DNA of 64,000 bases, from positions 3,674,501 through 3,738,500 of the forward strand of contig NZ_CP109603.1 in NCBI RefSeq assembly GCF_025905425.1. The letters are read 5' to 3'. Shown here one piece after another: positions 28,582 to 39,110 of this stretch (positions are counted from its first letter, which is position 1; every line of letters begins with the position of its first letter). The DNA is from Pseudomonas putida. Its GTDB lineage: Bacteria > Pseudomonadota > Gammaproteobacteria > Pseudomonadales > Pseudomonadaceae. Made by a program: the position numbers and the translations under genes. The notes below the pieces were generated by a model that worked only from the letters and a program-made list of their open reading frames with translations, did not search any database and was not told the origin of the DNA.

Positions 28582-31500
28582 ATGAAAAGAATGCTGATTA
28601 ACGCGACTCAACCCGAAGAGTTGCGTGTAGCCCTGGTGGATGGCCAACGCCTCTACGACCTGGATATCGAGTCCGGCGCGCGTGAGCAGAAAAAGGCCAA
28701 CATCTACAAAGGCAAGATCACCCGCATCGAACCTAGCCTCGAAGCCGCCTTCGTCGACTTCGGCTCCGAACGTCACGGCTTCCTGCCGCTGAAAGAAATC
28801 TCCCGCGAGTACTTCAAGAAGTCCCCCGAAGGCCGCGTCAACATCAAGGACGTCCTCAGCGAAGGCCAGGAAGTCATTGTCCAGGTCGAGAAGGAAGAGC
28901 GCGGCAACAAAGGCGCCGCCCTCACCACCTTCATCAGCCTGGCCGGTCGCTACCTGGTGCTGATGCCCAACAACCCACGTGCTGGCGGCATCTCCCGCCG
29001 CATCGAAGGCGAAGAGCGCAACGAACTGCGCGAAGCCCTGAACGGCCTGACCGTGCCGGGCGACATGGGCCTGATCGTGCGCACTGCCGGCCTTGGCCGC
29101 AGCAGCGAAGAGATGCAGTGGGACCTCGACTACCTGCTGCAGCTGTGGACCGCCATCAAGGAAGCCTCCCTTGACCGCGCCGCGCCATTCCTGATCTACC
29201 AGGAAAGCAACGTCATCATCCGCGCCATCCGCGACTACCTGCGCCAGGACATCGGCGAAGTGCTGATCGACAGCATCGACGCCCAGGAAGAAGCCCTGAC
29301 CTTCATCCGCCAGGTGATGCCGCAGTACGCCAGCAAGGTCAAGCTGTACGAAGACAGCGTACCGCTGTTCAACCGCTTCCAGATCGAAAGCCAGATCGAG
29401 ACCGCCTTCCAGCGCGTCGTCGACCTGCCGTCCGGCGGTTCGATCGTGATTGACCCGACCGAGGCCCTGGTCTCCATCGACATCAACTCGGCGCGCGCCA
29501 CCAAGGGCAGCGACATCGAGGAAACCGCCCTGCAGACCAACCTGGAAGCGGCCGAGGAAATCGCCCGCCAACTGCGTCTGCGCGATATCGGCGGCCTGAT
29601 CGTCATCGACTTCATCGACATGACCCCGGCCAAGAACCAGCGCGCCGTTGAAGAGCGTGTGCGCGAGTGCCTTGAAGCCGACCGTGCCCGCGTTCAGGTT
29701 GGCCGCATCTCGCGCTTCGGCCTGCTGGAAATGTCCCGTCAGCGCCTGCGTCCATCGCTGGGCGAAAGCAGCGGCATCGTCTGCCCACGCTGCTCGGGAA
29801 CCGGCATCATCCGCGACGTCGAATCGCTGTCGCTGGCCATTTTGCGCCTGATCGAAGAAGAAGCACTGAAGGACCGCACCGCCGAAGTGCGCGCCCAGGT
29901 GCCGATCCCGGTGGCCGCGTTCCTGCTCAACGAGAAACGCAATTCGATCACCAAGATCGAACTGCGCACTCGCGCACGCATCATCATCCTGCCGAACGAT
30001 CACCTGGAAACCCCGCACTTCGAAGTCCAGCGCCTGCGCGACGACAACCCGGAAGTGCTGAACAACCAGTCCAGCTACGAAATCGCCGCGACCGAGACCG
30101 AAGAAGCGCCGCAGCAGACCGCCACACGCACCCTGGTTCGCCAGGAAGCCGCGGTCAAGACTGCCCCTGCCCGCGCCAACGCGCCAGTGCCGAGCACTGT
30201 CGAAGAGTCGCAGCAGCCAGCCGCGCCGGTAGCCCCAGCACCAAGCGCCCCAGAGCCGAGCCTGTTCAAAGGCCTGGTCAAGTCGCTGGTCAGCCTGTTC
30301 GCCGGCAAGGACGAACCTGTAGCTGCACCGGCCGTCACGGCCGAAAAGCCAGCCGCTGAACGCACCCCGCGCAACGAAGAGCGTCGCAACGGCCGCCAGC
30401 AGAGCCGCAACCGCAACGGCCGCCGCGATGAAGAGCGCAAGCCACGCGAAGAGCGTGCTGAGCGCGCCCCACGCGAAGAGCGCCAGCCTCGCGAAGAACG
30501 CGCCCCGCGTGAAGAACGTGCCCCACGTGAAGAACGCGCGCCTCGCGAAGAGCGTCAACCACGCCAGCCACGCGAAGACCGTCGCGGCAACCGTGAAGAA
30601 CGCCCGGTACGTGAACTGCGCGAGCCTCTGGAAGCCACTCCGGCCCCAGCTCCACGCGAAGAACGCCAGCCGCGTGAAGAGCGTGTAGCCCGTGAAGAAC
30701 GTGCACCACGTGAAGAACGTGCCCCGCGTGAAGAGCGCGCCCCACGTGAAGAACGTGCGCCACGTGAAGAGCGCGCCCCTCGCGAAGAGCGTGCTCCACG
30801 TGAAGAGCGTGCACCTCGCGAAGAACGCGCCCCCCGTGAAGAGCGTGCCCCACGCCCACCACGTGAAGAGCGCCAGCCACGTGCAACCGAAGAAGCCGCC
30901 GAGCAGGCTGCTGAGCTTGCCGAAGAGCAACTGCCGAACGACGAGCTGTTGCAAGACGAGCAGGAAGGTGCAGATGGCGAGCGCCCGCGCCGCCGCTCCC
31001 GCGGCCAGCGCCGTCGCAGCAACCGTCGCGAGCGTCAGCGCAATGCCAACGGTGAGCTGATCGAAGGCAGCGAAGACGAAGGCAGCGAAGAGCAGCCAGA
31101 GCAGCACCAGGCCACCGAGCTGGGTGCAGAATTGGCTGCGGGCCTTGCCGTAACAGCCGCTGTCGCCAGCAGCAACATCAGCGCCGACGCCGAAGCGCAA
31201 GCCAACCAGCAAGCCGAGCGCGCAACCGCCGAAGTCGCTGAAACCGACAACAGCGAAGCCGCCAAGCCGGCCGATCAGGCCGAAGCCGTTGCGCAAGCCG
31301 AGGAAGTCGCCATTGCTCCAGTGGTCGAACAACCCGTCAGCGAGCCAGTGGTGGTCGAGGCTACTGCTGAACCTGTGGTAGAAGTTGCGCCACAGCCGGC
31401 AGTCGAAGAAACCCCTGCGGCTGAGCCGGCAGTGGTTGCCGAAGCCCCTGTGCAAGCACCTGCGGTCGAAGCCGGCGAGGTCGAGAAGGCCCCTGCCTTC

Positions 31501-31791
31501 GTCGAGCAGGCATCGGTAATCGAGCAACCTGCTCCGGTTGCCGAAGCCCAGCCGGAAGTGGTCGCCGAGCTCGCCCCAGTTGCTGCCGAGCCTGCACCGG
31601 TCGAAGCACCTGCAGTAGTCGAAGCCGCCACTGTCATGCTGGCCAACGGCCGCGCACCTAACGACCCACGTGAAGTGCGTCGCCGCAAGCGTGAGGCCGA
31701 GGCTGCAGCCAAAGCCGCGCAGGAAGCAGCTGCATCGACGCAGGAAACTGCCTTGGAAACCGCTGATGAGCACAAGCCTCATCACGGTTGA
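28582..31791 (+). CDS. rne: Ribonuclease E
   Basis: The 1069-residue endonuclease is the scaffold of the RNA degradosome. The N-terminal catalytic half has the S1 domain (residues 35-120, [15 protein letters not shown]), the DNase-I-like domain with IDINSAR (about 300) and DFIDM (about 345), and the zinc-link CPRCSGTG (about 400). The ATG at 28582 begins [22 protein letters not shown]. The C-terminal half is disordered: a short [16 protein letters not shown] helix near 560 likely binds the membrane, then arginine/glutamate repeats (about 620-770) for RNA binding, then Ala/Val/Glu/Pro-rich sequence ending in [20 protein letters not shown]. Terminator follows at 31808. Confidence 0.97.
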   Translation: MKRMLINATQPEELRVALVDGQRLYDLDIESGAREQKKANIYKGKITRIEPSLEAAFVDFGSERHGFLPLKEISREYFKKSPEGRVNIKDVLSEGQEVIVQVEKEERGNKGAALTTFISLAGRYLVLMPNNPRAGGISRRIEGEERNELREALNGLTVPGDMGLIVRTAGLGRSSEEMQWDLDYLLQLWTAIKEASLDRAAPFLIYQESNVIIRAIRDYLRQDIGEVLIDSIDAQEEALTFIRQVMPQYASKVKLYEDSVPLFNRFQIESQIETAFQRVVDLPSGGSIVIDPTEALVSIDINSARATKGSDIEETALQTNLEAAEEIARQLRLRDIGGLIVIDFIDMTPAKNQRAVEERVRECLEADRARVQVGRISRFGLLEMSRQRLRPSLGESSGIVCPRCSGTGIIRDVESLSLAILRLIEEEALKDRTAEVRAQVPIPVAAFLLNEKRNSITKIELRTRARIIILPNDHLETPHFEVQRLRDDNPEVLNNQSSYEIAATETEEAPQQTATRTLVRQEAAVKTAPARANAPVPSTVEESQQPAAPVAPAPSAPEPSLFKGLVKSLVSLFAGKDEPVAAPAVTAEKPAAERTPRNEERRNGRQQSRNRNGRRDEERKPREERAERAPREERQPREERAPREERAPREERAPREERQPRQPREDRRGNREERPVRELREPLEATPAPAPREERQPREERVAREERAPREERAPREERAPREERAPREERAPREERAPREERAPREERAPREERAPRPPREERQPRATEEAAEQAAELAEEQLPNDELLQDEQEGADGERPRRRSRGQRRRSNRRERQRNANGELIEGSEDEGSEEQPEQHQATELGAELAAGLAVTAAVASSNISADAEAQANQQAERATAEVAETDNSEAAKPADQAEAVAQAEEVAIAPVVEQPVSEPVVVEATAEPVVEVAPQPAVEETPAAEPAVVAEAPVQAPAVEAGEVEKAPAFVEQASVIEQPAPVAEAQPEVVAELAPVAAEPAPVEAPAVVEAATVMLANGRAPNDPREVRRRKREAEAAAKAAQEAAASTQETALETADEHKPHHG
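30703..30846 (+). repeat. Tandem 18-bp repeat inside rne (Ala-Pro-Arg-Glu-Glu-Arg)
   Basis: Eight consecutive copies of an 18-base unit encode APREER. A second, less regular set with about five copies (some QPREER) lies at 30466-30555. Copies differ mostly at synonymous positions (cgt/cgc, gaa/gag), so the array is not freshly duplicated. It lies in the RNA-binding arginine-rich part of RNase E. Confidence 0.9.
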
Positions 31792-31807
31792 TAGCCACGG
31801 CTGAATG

Positions 31808-31844
31808 AAAAAGCCCCGCCAGTGTGAACTGGCGGGGCTTTTTC
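31808..31844. terminator. Bidirectional terminator between rne and murB
   Basis: AAAAAGCCCCGCCAGT and ACTGGCGGGGCTTTTT form a perfect stem with a four-base loop, A-run on one side and T-run on the other. It ends rne and can also stop transcription coming from murB. Confidence 0.92.
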
Positions 31845-31884
31845 TTGCTTGCTGTATCGTAGTTTCAACCCGGTCCCGGCAGCA

Positions 31885-31967
31885 GCAGCCTTGCGCTGCG
31901 AAGGCGGTGTTATCGGCAATGCATCTCTGTAGCCATTACGGGCCTCTTCGCAGCACAAGGCTGCTCC
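31885..31967. repeat. Inverted REP pair (CAGCCTTG/GCTGCGAAG type)
   Basis: One arm (31885-31904) and a second inverted arm (31943-31967) match except for single changes (CTTGCGCTGCGAAGG versus CTTGTGCTGCGAAGAGG in reverse complement). They lie between the rne terminator and the murB stop. This is the arrangement of Pseudomonas REP doublets. Confidence 0.75.
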
Positions 31968-31991
31968 AAGATTTGCGCCGTCCTGGTGCTG

Positions 31992-33011
31992 TCAGTACAG
32001 GTTAGGCTCCATCTCAAGCTCAACCCCAAACCGCTCGCGGATATCCGCCTGGATACGCCGCGCCAGGTCATGCAACTGCGCCCCGCTCGCCTGGCCATAA
32101 TTGACCAGCACCAACGACTGCAACCGGTGCACACCCGCATCGCCATCGCGATACCCTTTCCAGCCCGCCTGCTCGATCAACCACCCTGCCGCCAGCTTCA
32201 CCTGGCCATCGGCCTGAAGGTAAGCCACAACACCGGGGAAGCGCCCTCGAATACCCTCGACAAGCTCGGCAGGCACCACCGGGTTCTTGAAAAAACTGCC
32301 GGCATTGCCCAGCTCCGCCGGGTCTGGCAACTTCTCGCGGCGAATGCTGCAGATGGCATCGCTGATCGCCTGCGCACTGGGGTGCTCAACGCCCTGCTCC
32401 ATCAACCGCTGGCGCACCGGGCCATAATCCAGATGGGCTTGCAGCGTATGGCTCAGCGCAAAGCGCACGCGCAAGATCAACCAACGCCCAGGGTTACGCT
32501 TGAACAGGCTGTCGCGATAGCCAAAGGCGCACTCGTCCAGCCCAAAATCACGCAGCTCGCCGGTCTGGCGGTCCAGCGCGGTCAAACCGGCGAACACGTT
32601 CTTGATCTCGACGCCATAGGCGCCCACATTCTGCATCGGCGCAGCGCCCACGGTGCCCGGGATCAGGCTGAGGTTTTCCAGCCCGCAGTACCCCTGCGCC
32701 AGCGTCCATTGCACGAACGCAGGCCAGGGCTCACCCGCCTCGGCTTCGACCACCACGCGATCGCCGTCATCGCTGACAACGCGGCGGCCACGGCTGGCCA
32801 TGTGCAGCACCAGCGCTTCGACATCACCGGTCAACAGCAGGTTGCTGCCACCACCAATGACCAGCACCGGCAGGCCCCGTCGCTGCGCCTCGGCCAACGC
32901 CTCACGCACCTCGCCATCATCATGCGCCTGGCTGAAATGCCGTGCCTTAACGTCAATACCAAACGTGTTGTAAGGCTTGAGCGAAACCTGCTCGTGCCAC
33001 CGCGCCGTCAT
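31992..33011 (-). CDS. murB: UDP-N-acetylenolpyruvoylglucosamine reductase
   Basis: The 339-residue flavoenzyme makes UDP-MurNAc for peptidoglycan. YNTFGIDVKA at the start, VIGGGSNLL near residue 52, PGTVGAAPMQNVGAYG near 115 and GSFFKNP near 230 (proton-donor serine) are diagnostic. The ATG at 33011 has AGGGG upstream and overlaps the phosphatase stop (ATGA). Confidence 0.96.
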   Translation of the reverse strand: MTARWHEQVSLKPYNTFGIDVKARHFSQAHDDGEVREALAEAQRRGLPVLVIGGGSNLLLTGDVEALVLHMASRGRRVVSDDGDRVVVEAEAGEPWPAFVQWTLAQGYCGLENLSLIPGTVGAAPMQNVGAYGVEIKNVFAGLTALDRQTGELRDFGLDECAFGYRDSLFKRNPGRWLILRVRFALSHTLQAHLDYGPVRQRLMEQGVEHPSAQAISDAICSIRREKLPDPAELGNAGSFFKNPVVPAELVEGIRGRFPGVVAYLQADGQVKLAAGWLIEQAGWKGYRDGDAGVHRLQSLVLVNYGQASGAQLHDLARRIQADIRERFGVELEMEPNLY

Positions 33012-33472
33012 AACCGCCCCTTGATTTCCACGACCAACGCCTGGCACGCCGCCTCGATCAGGTCCAGCACTTGCTCGAAACCGTCAGCACCGCCGTAGTA
33101 CGGGTCTGGCACTTCATCCTGGGGCGCTTCATAGCGACGCAGGAACAGGTCGAGCTCACCCGACGCCGAATGCGGGCGCATGGCACGCAAGTGGCTCAGG
33201 TTGCTCTCATCCATGGCCAGAATCAGGTCGTACTCGGCAAAGTGGGCCACCTTCACCTGCTGGGCACGCTGCTGCGAAAGGTCATACCCACGCGCCAGTG
33301 CCGCCTTGCAGGTACGGCTGTCGGGTGCCTTGCCGACGTGCCAGTCACCGGTACCGGCAGACGCCACGTGCACCTGCTCGGCAAGCCCTGCGGCCTGCAA
33401 TTGATGACGCAACACGCCTTCGGCGGTAGGCGAGCGGCAGATGTTGCCCAGGCAAACGAACAGGACGCGCAT
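33008..33472 (-). CDS. Low molecular weight protein-tyrosine phosphatase
   Basis: The 154-residue protein has the P-loop CLGNICRSPTAEG at residues 7-19, with the cysteine nucleophile, and the general acid in VPDPYYGG near 122. Such enzymes often control exopolysaccharide tyrosine kinases, but no such kinase is encoded here. It overlaps kdsB by one base and murB by four, so all are translated together. Confidence 0.94.
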   Translation of the reverse strand: MRVLFVCLGNICRSPTAEGVLRHQLQAAGLAEQVHVASAGTGDWHVGKAPDSRTCKAALARGYDLSQQRAQQVKVAHFAEYDLILAMDESNLSHLRAMRPHSASGELDLFLRRYEAPQDEVPDPYYGGADGFEQVLDLIEAACQALVVEIKGRL

Positions 33473-34236
33473 CAGGCCTCCAGCAAGCGCCGTACGCGCT
33501 CCAGGTCTTCAGGGGTATCGACACCCACGGCGGGCGCCTCGATGGCGTCTTCGACATGGATGCGTACGCCATGCCACAGGGCACGCAACTGCTCCAGCGC
33601 CTCGGTCTGCTCAAGCCAGCACGGGCCCCAACCGACGAAGTCCTGCAAAAAGCCCACACGGTAGGCATACATGCCGATGTGACGCCGGTACGGCACGCCT
33701 GCCGGCAACTGCTCGCGGCCCTTGGCGAAGGCATCACGCGCCCAGGGCAGCGGCGCACGGCTGAAGCTCAAGGCCAGGCCGTTCTTGTCGCTGACGACCT
33801 TGACCGCATTAGGGTTGAACACCGCCTGAGGTTCGTGAATCGGCTCGGCCAGGGTGGCGATGCCGGCTTCCGGGTGGGCCGCCAGGTTGGCCGCCACCTG
33901 GTCGATGATCACCGGCGGGATCAGCGGCTCGTCGCCCTGCACGTTGACCACGATGGCCTCGGCAGGGAGCCCAAGACGCGCAGCCACTTCAGCCAGGCGA
34001 TCGGTACCGGACTCGTGGTCGTCGCGGGTCAGCAGCACTTCGGCGCCAAACGCCTGGCAGGCCTCGACGATGCTGGCATCGTCGGTGGCGATGACCACAC
34101 GGCTGGCAGCACTTTTACGCGCTTGTTCCCACACGTGCTGGACCATCGGCTTGCCGGCGATCTGCAACAGCGGCTTGCCCGGCAGGCGCGTGGAGCGCAG
34201 GCGGGCCGGGATCACCACGGTGTAGTCCAGGCTCAT
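33472..34236 (-). CDS. kdsB: 3-deoxy-manno-octulosonate cytidylyltransferase
   Basis: The 254-residue enzyme activates Kdo with CTP for lipopolysaccharide. [25 protein letters not shown] at the start contains the nucleotide-binding loop (shown in two motifs: [14 protein letters not shown] and the following GKPMVQHV). [11 protein letters not shown] near residue 100 and [11 protein letters not shown] near 185 fit. It overlaps trm112 and the phosphatase by a few bases. Confidence 0.96.
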   Translation of the reverse strand: MSLDYTVVIPARLRSTRLPGKPLLQIAGKPMVQHVWEQARKSAASRVVIATDDASIVEACQAFGAEVLLTRDDHESGTDRLAEVAARLGLPAEAIVVNVQGDEPLIPPVIIDQVAANLAAHPEAGIATLAEPIHEPQAVFNPNAVKVVSDKNGLALSFSRAPLPWARDAFAKGREQLPAGVPYRRHIGMYAYRVGFLQDFVGWGPCWLEQTEALEQLRALWHGVRIHVEDAIEAPAVGVDTPEDLERVRRLLEA

Positions 34237-34418
34237 TTGTCCAGACGCTCGTCGTCGGTCAGGGTACGCGCCTCGCTTTCCAGCATCACCGGGATGCCGT
34301 CGCGGATCGGGTAAGCCAGGCCCGCGCCCTTGCTGATCAGCTCGGTCTTGTCGGCGCTGAGCTTGAGCGGGCCTTTGGTGATCGGGCAGGCCAGGATGTC
34401 GAGCAGTTTGGTGTCCAT
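34233..34418 (-). CDS. Trm112/UPF0434 family small protein
   Basis: The 61-residue protein reads [18 protein letters not shown] at the start and [16 protein letters not shown] near the end, the Trm112-like (YcaR) family. It keeps only one cysteine of the zinc site. AAGGAAG precedes the ATG. It is conserved between lpxK and kdsB in gamma-proteobacteria. Its role there is not settled. Confidence 0.93.
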   Translation of the reverse strand: MDTKLLDILACPITKGPLKLSADKTELISKGAGLAYPIRDGIPVMLESEARTLTDDERLDK

Positions 34419-34461
34419 GGAAGCTTCCTTGAGGCCAGGTGGCCGGAAATTGAAAAGGGGC

Positions 34462-35472
34462 TCAGGGCTTGCAGTGTCCAGGCAGCAAGCGTTGCAGTTG
34501 GCTGTCGAACCAGGCGCTGAACGCAGGCGACGGCTGCGCCTCGACGGCCAGGTACCACCAATCGTCGGCGGCGAAGGCACGGCATTTGACCGCATCCTTC
34601 TCGGTCATCACCAGCGGCAACGGTGGCGTGAACGACAGGCGCTCGGCGCTGAATTGCGCGTGGTCGGCGAACGGGTGCGGCACCGGCTGCCAGTTTAGCC
34701 CTTGCAGGGTATTGAAGAAACGTTGCGGGTTACCGATGCCCGCCACCGCGTGCAGACGCTGGCCAGCCGGAAAAAGATCAAGGCCGCGCCGCTCGCCGCT
34801 GCGCACGTTGACCAGCGCCGAGGGCTGCAGACGAAAGGCAAAACCTGCATCAATGTCAGCGCTGGCACCGTTGAACAGCACGGCGTCGGCCTCCTGCAGG
34901 CGTTCGGCCGGCTCACGCAGCGGCCCGGCCGGCAGGCAGCGGCCATTGCCAAGGCCACGGGCGGCGTCGATCAGCACCAGCTCCAGGTCACGCGCCAGGC
35001 GGTAGTGCTGCATGCCGTCATCGCACAGAATGAGGTCGAGCGGCTCGCTGGCCAACAGCCCTTGCACGGCACGGGACCGGTCGGGGTCGATCATCAGCGG
35101 TACGCCCGTGCGCTGGACGATCAGCAGCGGCTCATCACCGGCCTGGTCGGCGCGTTGATCGGCCTCGACGCGCCAAGGCAACTGCGTCGGCTGGGCGCCA
35201 TAACCACGGCTGACCACACCCACCTTGATCCCCTGTTTACGACAGTGTTCGATAAGCCAGAGGATCATCGGCGTCTTGCCGGTACCACCCACGGTGATGT
35301 TGCCCACCACAATGACCGGCAACGGGGCACGGTAGCTGGCACTTTCACCACTCAGAAAACGCGCACGCTTGCGCGTCACCACACGGCGGTAAAGGGCTTC
35401 GAGGGGGCGCAGCAGCGCCAGAGCCGGATGCCCGGCGTACCAGGCCGCGAGCAAGCGGTCGGCGAAGGCCAT
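34462..35472 (-). CDS. lpxK: Tetraacyldisaccharide 4'-kinase
   Basis: The 336-residue membrane-associated kinase phosphorylates the lipid A precursor. The P-loop is [14 protein letters not shown] near residue 56, and [18 protein letters not shown] near 148 holds the catalytic aspartates. The ATG at 35472 overlaps the exbD stop by one base. Confidence 0.95.
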   Translation of the reverse strand: MAFADRLLAAWYAGHPALALLRPLEALYRRVVTRKRARFLSGESASYRAPLPVIVVGNITVGGTGKTPMILWLIEHCRKQGIKVGVVSRGYGAQPTQLPWRVEADQRADQAGDEPLLIVQRTGVPLMIDPDRSRAVQGLLASEPLDLILCDDGMQHYRLARDLELVLIDAARGLGNGRCLPAGPLREPAERLQEADAVLFNGASADIDAGFAFRLQPSALVNVRSGERRGLDLFPAGQRLHAVAGIGNPQRFFNTLQGLNWQPVPHPFADHAQFSAERLSFTPPLPLVMTEKDAVKCRAFAADDWWYLAVEAQPSPAFSAWFDSQLQRLLPGHCKP

Positions 35473-35906
35473 CAAGGCGTCCCCTGAGCCGCCTCGACGG
35501 TGGTCATGCGCAGCTGGCTGAAACCGAGCTTGCCGGCCGCATCCATCGCGGTAACCACTGCCTGGTGCGGGGTTTTGCCATCGGCGCTGATTGCCAGCGG
35601 TAATGTGTGATCGCCCTCCGACACACGCTCGATGGCCTCGCTCAAGGTGGCCAGGTCGCTTTTGGGCAGCAGGTTGTTGTTGACCGAATACACGCCCTCG
35701 GCGCTGATGGTGATTTCCACCCGCTTGCCTTCATCGGCCGGTGGCTGCTCGGCGCTCGAGGCTTCGGGCAGTTCGACGCGCAGTTGCGTCTCGCGGGTGA
35801 AGGTGGTGGTGACCACGAAAAACAGCAGCAGGACGAACACCACGTCGATCAGCGACGCCAGGTTGATGTCGACGTTCTCCCGCTGGCGATTGCGCCGAAA
35901 CTTCAC
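35472..35906 (-). CDS. exbD: Biopolymer transport protein ExbD (TolR-like)
   Basis: The 144-residue protein has one N-terminal membrane helix with the proton-path aspartate ([19 protein letters not shown], residue about 21) and a periplasmic domain. It pairs with ExbB to energise TonB-type outer-membrane transport, or a related process. No tonB gene is adjacent. It overlaps exbB by four bases and lpxK by one. Confidence 0.94.
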   Translation of the reverse strand: MKFRRNRQRENVDINLASLIDVVFVLLLFFVVTTTFTRETQLRVELPEASSAEQPPADEGKRVEITISAEGVYSVNNNLLPKSDLATLSEAIERVSEGDHTLPLAISADGKTPHQAVVTAMDAAGKLGFSQLRMTTVEAAQGTP

Positions 35907-36538
35907 GCCTTGCCTCCGGCCACTTCGACTTCGCGGTCGCCCTGGATCACTTCGACCAGCTTGATCGCCTCCTGCTCCATGCCGACCACCAGCTCATCGA
36001 TGCGGCGCAGCAGGAAACGGTGGAAGAACACCGCCGGAATACCGATCATCAAACCCGCCGCAGTGGTAACCAGGGCCTTGGAGATACCCCCGGCCAGCAC
36101 GGCGGCGTTGGCGGTCATCTGCGACCCCATGAAGGCGCTGAAGATGTCGATCATGCCCAGCACGGTGCCCAGCAGCCCCAGCAGCGGTGCCATCGCGGCA
36201 ATGGTGCCGAGGGTGCCGATGTAGCGCTCCAGTTCGTGGATGACGCGCGAGGCGGCCTCCTCGATGCACTCTTTCATGATTTCGCGGCCATGGCGCGAGT
36301 TGGCAAGGCCCGCGGCAAGGATTTCGCCCAGCGGCGAATCGGCGCGCAGCGCCTTGAGCTTGTCACTGGTGAGTTGCTTGTCTTTGATCCACATCCACAC
36401 CTGGCCCAGCAGGTGCGGCGGGGTCACGCGACTGGCGCGCAGGGTCCACAGGCGCTCGACGACGATAGCCATGGCAACGATGGAACTCAGAATGATCGGC
36501 AGCATCATCCAACCACCGGACTTGACCAATTCCCACAC
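35903..36538 (-). CDS. exbB: Biopolymer transport protein ExbB (MotA/TolQ family)
   Basis: The 211-residue inner-membrane protein has three membrane segments (MMLPIILSSIVAMAIVVERLW first). The conserved GTLGTIAAMAPLLGLLGTVLGMI near residue 105 is the TolQ-ExbB signature (quoted here as GTIAAMAPLLGLLGTV). I choose the GTG at 36538 (VWELVKSGGW) with AAGGGG upstream. An ATG at 36577 would add 13 residues that are not family-like. Confidence 0.92.
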   Translation of the reverse strand: MWELVKSGGWMMLPIILSSIVAMAIVVERLWTLRASRVTPPHLLGQVWMWIKDKQLTSDKLKALRADSPLGEILAAGLANSRHGREIMKECIEEAASRVIHELERYIGTLGTIAAMAPLLGLLGTVLGMIDIFSAFMGSQMTANAAVLAGGISKALVTTAAGLMIGIPAVFFHRFLLRRIDELVVGMEQEAIKLVEVIQGDREVEVAGGKA

Positions 36539-36658
36539 AGTAAACGCCCCTTCGGAAAAAGGCCGCCACTCTACCATAGGCGCGCAGGCGGCTCATCTGC
36601 CGAAGGTCAGGGAATTGGCCTGCCCCAGTTGCCACCTTGGGTTCTCGGTTGCCTTGTC

Positions 36659-36749
36659 GGGCCCCTTCGCGGGCAAGCCCCACAGATACAGCACCAAACC
36701 TGAAAGGGGTGCTGCACCGGTGGGAGCGGGCTTGCCCGCGAAGGGGCCC
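36659..36749. repeat. Inverted REP pair (GGGCCCCTTCGCGGGCAAGCCC type)
   Basis: Arms GCCCCTTCGCGGGCAAGCCC (36661-36680) and its inverse GAGCGGGCTTGCCCGCGAAG with GGGGCC (36724-36748) match the classical P. putida REP. They fill the gap between comEC (stop at 36752) and exbB. Confidence 0.9.
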
Positions 36750-36751
36750 TA

Positions 36752-38968
36752 TCAACCATCGCCAGCCTCACGCCAGAAACGCCGCCGCCCTTTTATACCC
36801 TCCACTTCACCCTGAGTGCCCAGCACCAGCCGCAAGGCCCCCTCCACTGCCGTATCGTGAATCGCCAGCCCGTGCCGCCGATAACGCTCCACCACCTGTG
36901 CATGCGGATGGCCAAAACCATTGTTGCGCCCCCGCGAAATCAGTACCCCACGGGGCGCCGTAGCGCGGATGAACGCCTCTGTGGACGAACTGCGGCTGCC
37001 ATGGTGCGGGGACTGCAGCCAGTCGATGCGAGGCGCTTCAGTGGACGCCAGCCAGGCCCGTTCGGCAGCGGCTTCCAGATCACCCGCCAACAGCAATCGC
37101 TCCCCTTGCGCCTCGACCAGCAACACGCAAGAGCGATCATTGCTGCTTTGCCCTTGCGCCCAATGCCAGAGCGAAAAGCGCACACCATCCCACTCCCAAT
37201 GCTCACCACTGACACAAGGCTGCAGCCCAATGCCCTCCAGCGCTTCGCCACCGAGCACCCGCGCGACCGGCATGCCCCGCACAATGGCCGGCGCGCCCCC
37301 GGCATGGTCGGCATGGGCATGGCTGATCAACAGCGTATCCAGGCGGCTTACGCCCAACTTTTGCAAGGTCGGCAACACTACCCGCTCCCCCGCGTCGTAT
37401 TCACCTTTGGCCGGCCCGGCGTCGTAAAGCAAGCTGTGATGACGGGTACGCAACAACACTGCCAGCCCCTGGCCGACGTCCAACTGCCAGATTTCCACCT
37501 GCCCCGACGGCACCGACTCTCTGGGCACCCACAACGCCAGCAGCATGGCCCCGCCCAGCCCGCGCAAGGGCACGCCACGGGGCAGCAACACCAGCAGCGC
37601 ACCCAGGCACACCACTAACCAGGCCCACAGCGGCAAGGCCGGCGGCACCCACGCCGGGCGCCAGCTCGCGGCCAAGGCCAAGACCCTGAACAGCACCTCC
37701 AGCAAGCCCCCGGCCAGCCACAGCAACGCCTCACCTACACCCGCCACGGGCAACAGTAGGGTGCCCAGCAGGGCCAACGGCAACACCGCAAGGCTGACCC
37801 ACGGCACGGCCAGCAGGTTGGCCAACGGTGCACTCAAACTCACCGGCAAGCCAGTGGCCAGCAGCACCGGCAGCAAGCCGATGGCGATCACCCACTGCGC
37901 ACGCGTCCAGGCCTGCCAGGGCCGCCAGCCACCCAGGCTGGCACTGAAGCAGTAGATCAAGGTCGCCACGGCGGCGAAAGACAGCCAGAATCCCGGCAAC
38001 AGCGCCGCCAAGGGTTCAAATAAGAGCACCGCGACCAGCGCCAGCAGCAATGGCAGCGTCGCGCCAAGATGACGAAAACGCAGGCGCCACAGCAACACCA
38101 CGGCCAGCATCAGGCAGGCCCGCTGCACCGGCACACCGCCACCGGCGAGCCAGCCGTAGGCGAGCGCAGCCGTCATTGCTAGGGCGCAGGCCGAGGGCAA
38201 CCAGGGCAACCGTGCGGGCCAGAGCCCCCAACGTGCCAGCCCGGCGACCAGGCCATACAGCAAGCCCGCAACCAGGCCGATATGCTGGCCGGAGATCACC
38301 AGCAGGTGCACCGTACCGGTGGCCTGCAGTGTCTGCCAATCGGCACGTGCCAGGCCCCCGCCATCCCCCAGCACCAAGGCCACCAGCGCCGCCTGCCGGC
38401 CATGGGCCTCCACCGCCAACAGGCGTTGGCGCAGTTGGTCACGCCAGCCCCCACCTACAGCGGTCAACACCTGCCCTGCTTTCACCGTGCCGGTGGCGCC
38501 AATCCGCCGGGCCAGCAACTGCGCCTCCCGATCAGGCCCATGCGGGTTAAGCAGCCCGGCAGGACGCTGCAAGGTCACCGCCAACCGCCAATGCTCGCCC
38601 GCCCTCACCTGCGGCCCGTCGAACCAGCTCAGTTGCAAGCGCCGTGGCAATTCGGCACGCCGTGAAGAGGCCTGTTCCAGCTCGAAACGCACACCTTGCG
38701 CGGTGCGGCCCGGCAGGCCAGCCACCCTGCCCTCCAGCCACAACGTGCGGCCATCGAGCCCAGGCGCAAGTCGGTCATCCAGCGCTTGCTGGGCCGACCA
38801 GCAAGCCCAGCACATCCCCAAAAGAAAGCAGCCCAACGGCCAGAGCCGTGTGAACAGGCTGACGACAGCTCCCAGCGACAGCAGAAGAAGCCATCCGACC
38901 GATGGCAGCATCGGGAGAAAGCCCAGGCACAACAGCCCGAGCGCGAGCGCAAACATCCCTGTGCGCAT
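36752..38968 (-). CDS. comEC: DNA internalisation competence protein ComEC/Rec2
   Basis: The protein of about 738 residues combines an N-terminal soluble domain, a multi-helix competence domain with HLLVISGQHIGLVAGL (about residue 230), and a C-terminal metallo-beta-lactamase-like domain with the metal motif SHAHADHAGGAPAI (about 555) and SPHHGSRSS (about 655). It forms the inner-membrane channel for DNA uptake. The likely start is the ATG at 38968 (MRTGMFALALG). An ATG at 39007 would add 13 residues. Confidence 0.93.
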   Translation of the reverse strand: MRTGMFALALGLLCLGFLPMLPSVGWLLLLSLGAVVSLFTRLWPLGCFLLGMCWACWSAQQALDDRLAPGLDGRTLWLEGRVAGLPGRTAQGVRFELEQASSRRAELPRRLQLSWFDGPQVRAGEHWRLAVTLQRPAGLLNPHGPDREAQLLARRIGATGTVKAGQVLTAVGGGWRDQLRQRLLAVEAHGRQAALVALVLGDGGGLARADWQTLQATGTVHLLVISGQHIGLVAGLLYGLVAGLARWGLWPARLPWLPSACALAMTAALAYGWLAGGGVPVQRACLMLAVVLLWRLRFRHLGATLPLLLALVAVLLFEPLAALLPGFWLSFAAVATLIYCFSASLGGWRPWQAWTRAQWVIAIGLLPVLLATGLPVSLSAPLANLLAVPWVSLAVLPLALLGTLLLPVAGVGEALLWLAGGLLEVLFRVLALAASWRPAWVPPALPLWAWLVVCLGALLVLLPRGVPLRGLGGAMLLALWVPRESVPSGQVEIWQLDVGQGLAVLLRTRHHSLLYDAGPAKGEYDAGERVVLPTLQKLGVSRLDTLLISHAHADHAGGAPAIVRGMPVARVLGGEALEGIGLQPCVSGEHWEWDGVRFSLWHWAQGQSSNDRSCVLLVEAQGERLLLAGDLEAAAERAWLASTEAPRIDWLQSPHHGSRSSSTEAFIRATAPRGVLISRGRNNGFGHPHAQVVERYRRHGLAIHDTAVEGALRLVLGTQGEVEGIKGRRRFWREAGDG

Positions 38969-39110
38969 AAGGTAGAGCCCCAGAAGCGAAATGACCTCCT
39001 GAGGCATAGCGCAAATGCCGGCAAAGCTTGCTCAACAATTGTCACAAACTCTAAACGAGGCTGTTAGGGATTCAAGGCATACTGCCCCGATCAACGCCCC
39101 GGGAGCCTAC

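Noticed and set aside
30466..30846. Regular short repeats, considered as a CRISPR array
   Set aside because: Units are contiguous without spacers, 18 bases long, and in frame in rne.
28378..31785. Open frame of 1135 codons antisense to rne
   Set aside because: It mirrors the rne codon pattern in a GC-rich gene, has low-complexity [12 protein letters not shown] runs produced by the APREER repeats, and no ribosome site or family resemblance.
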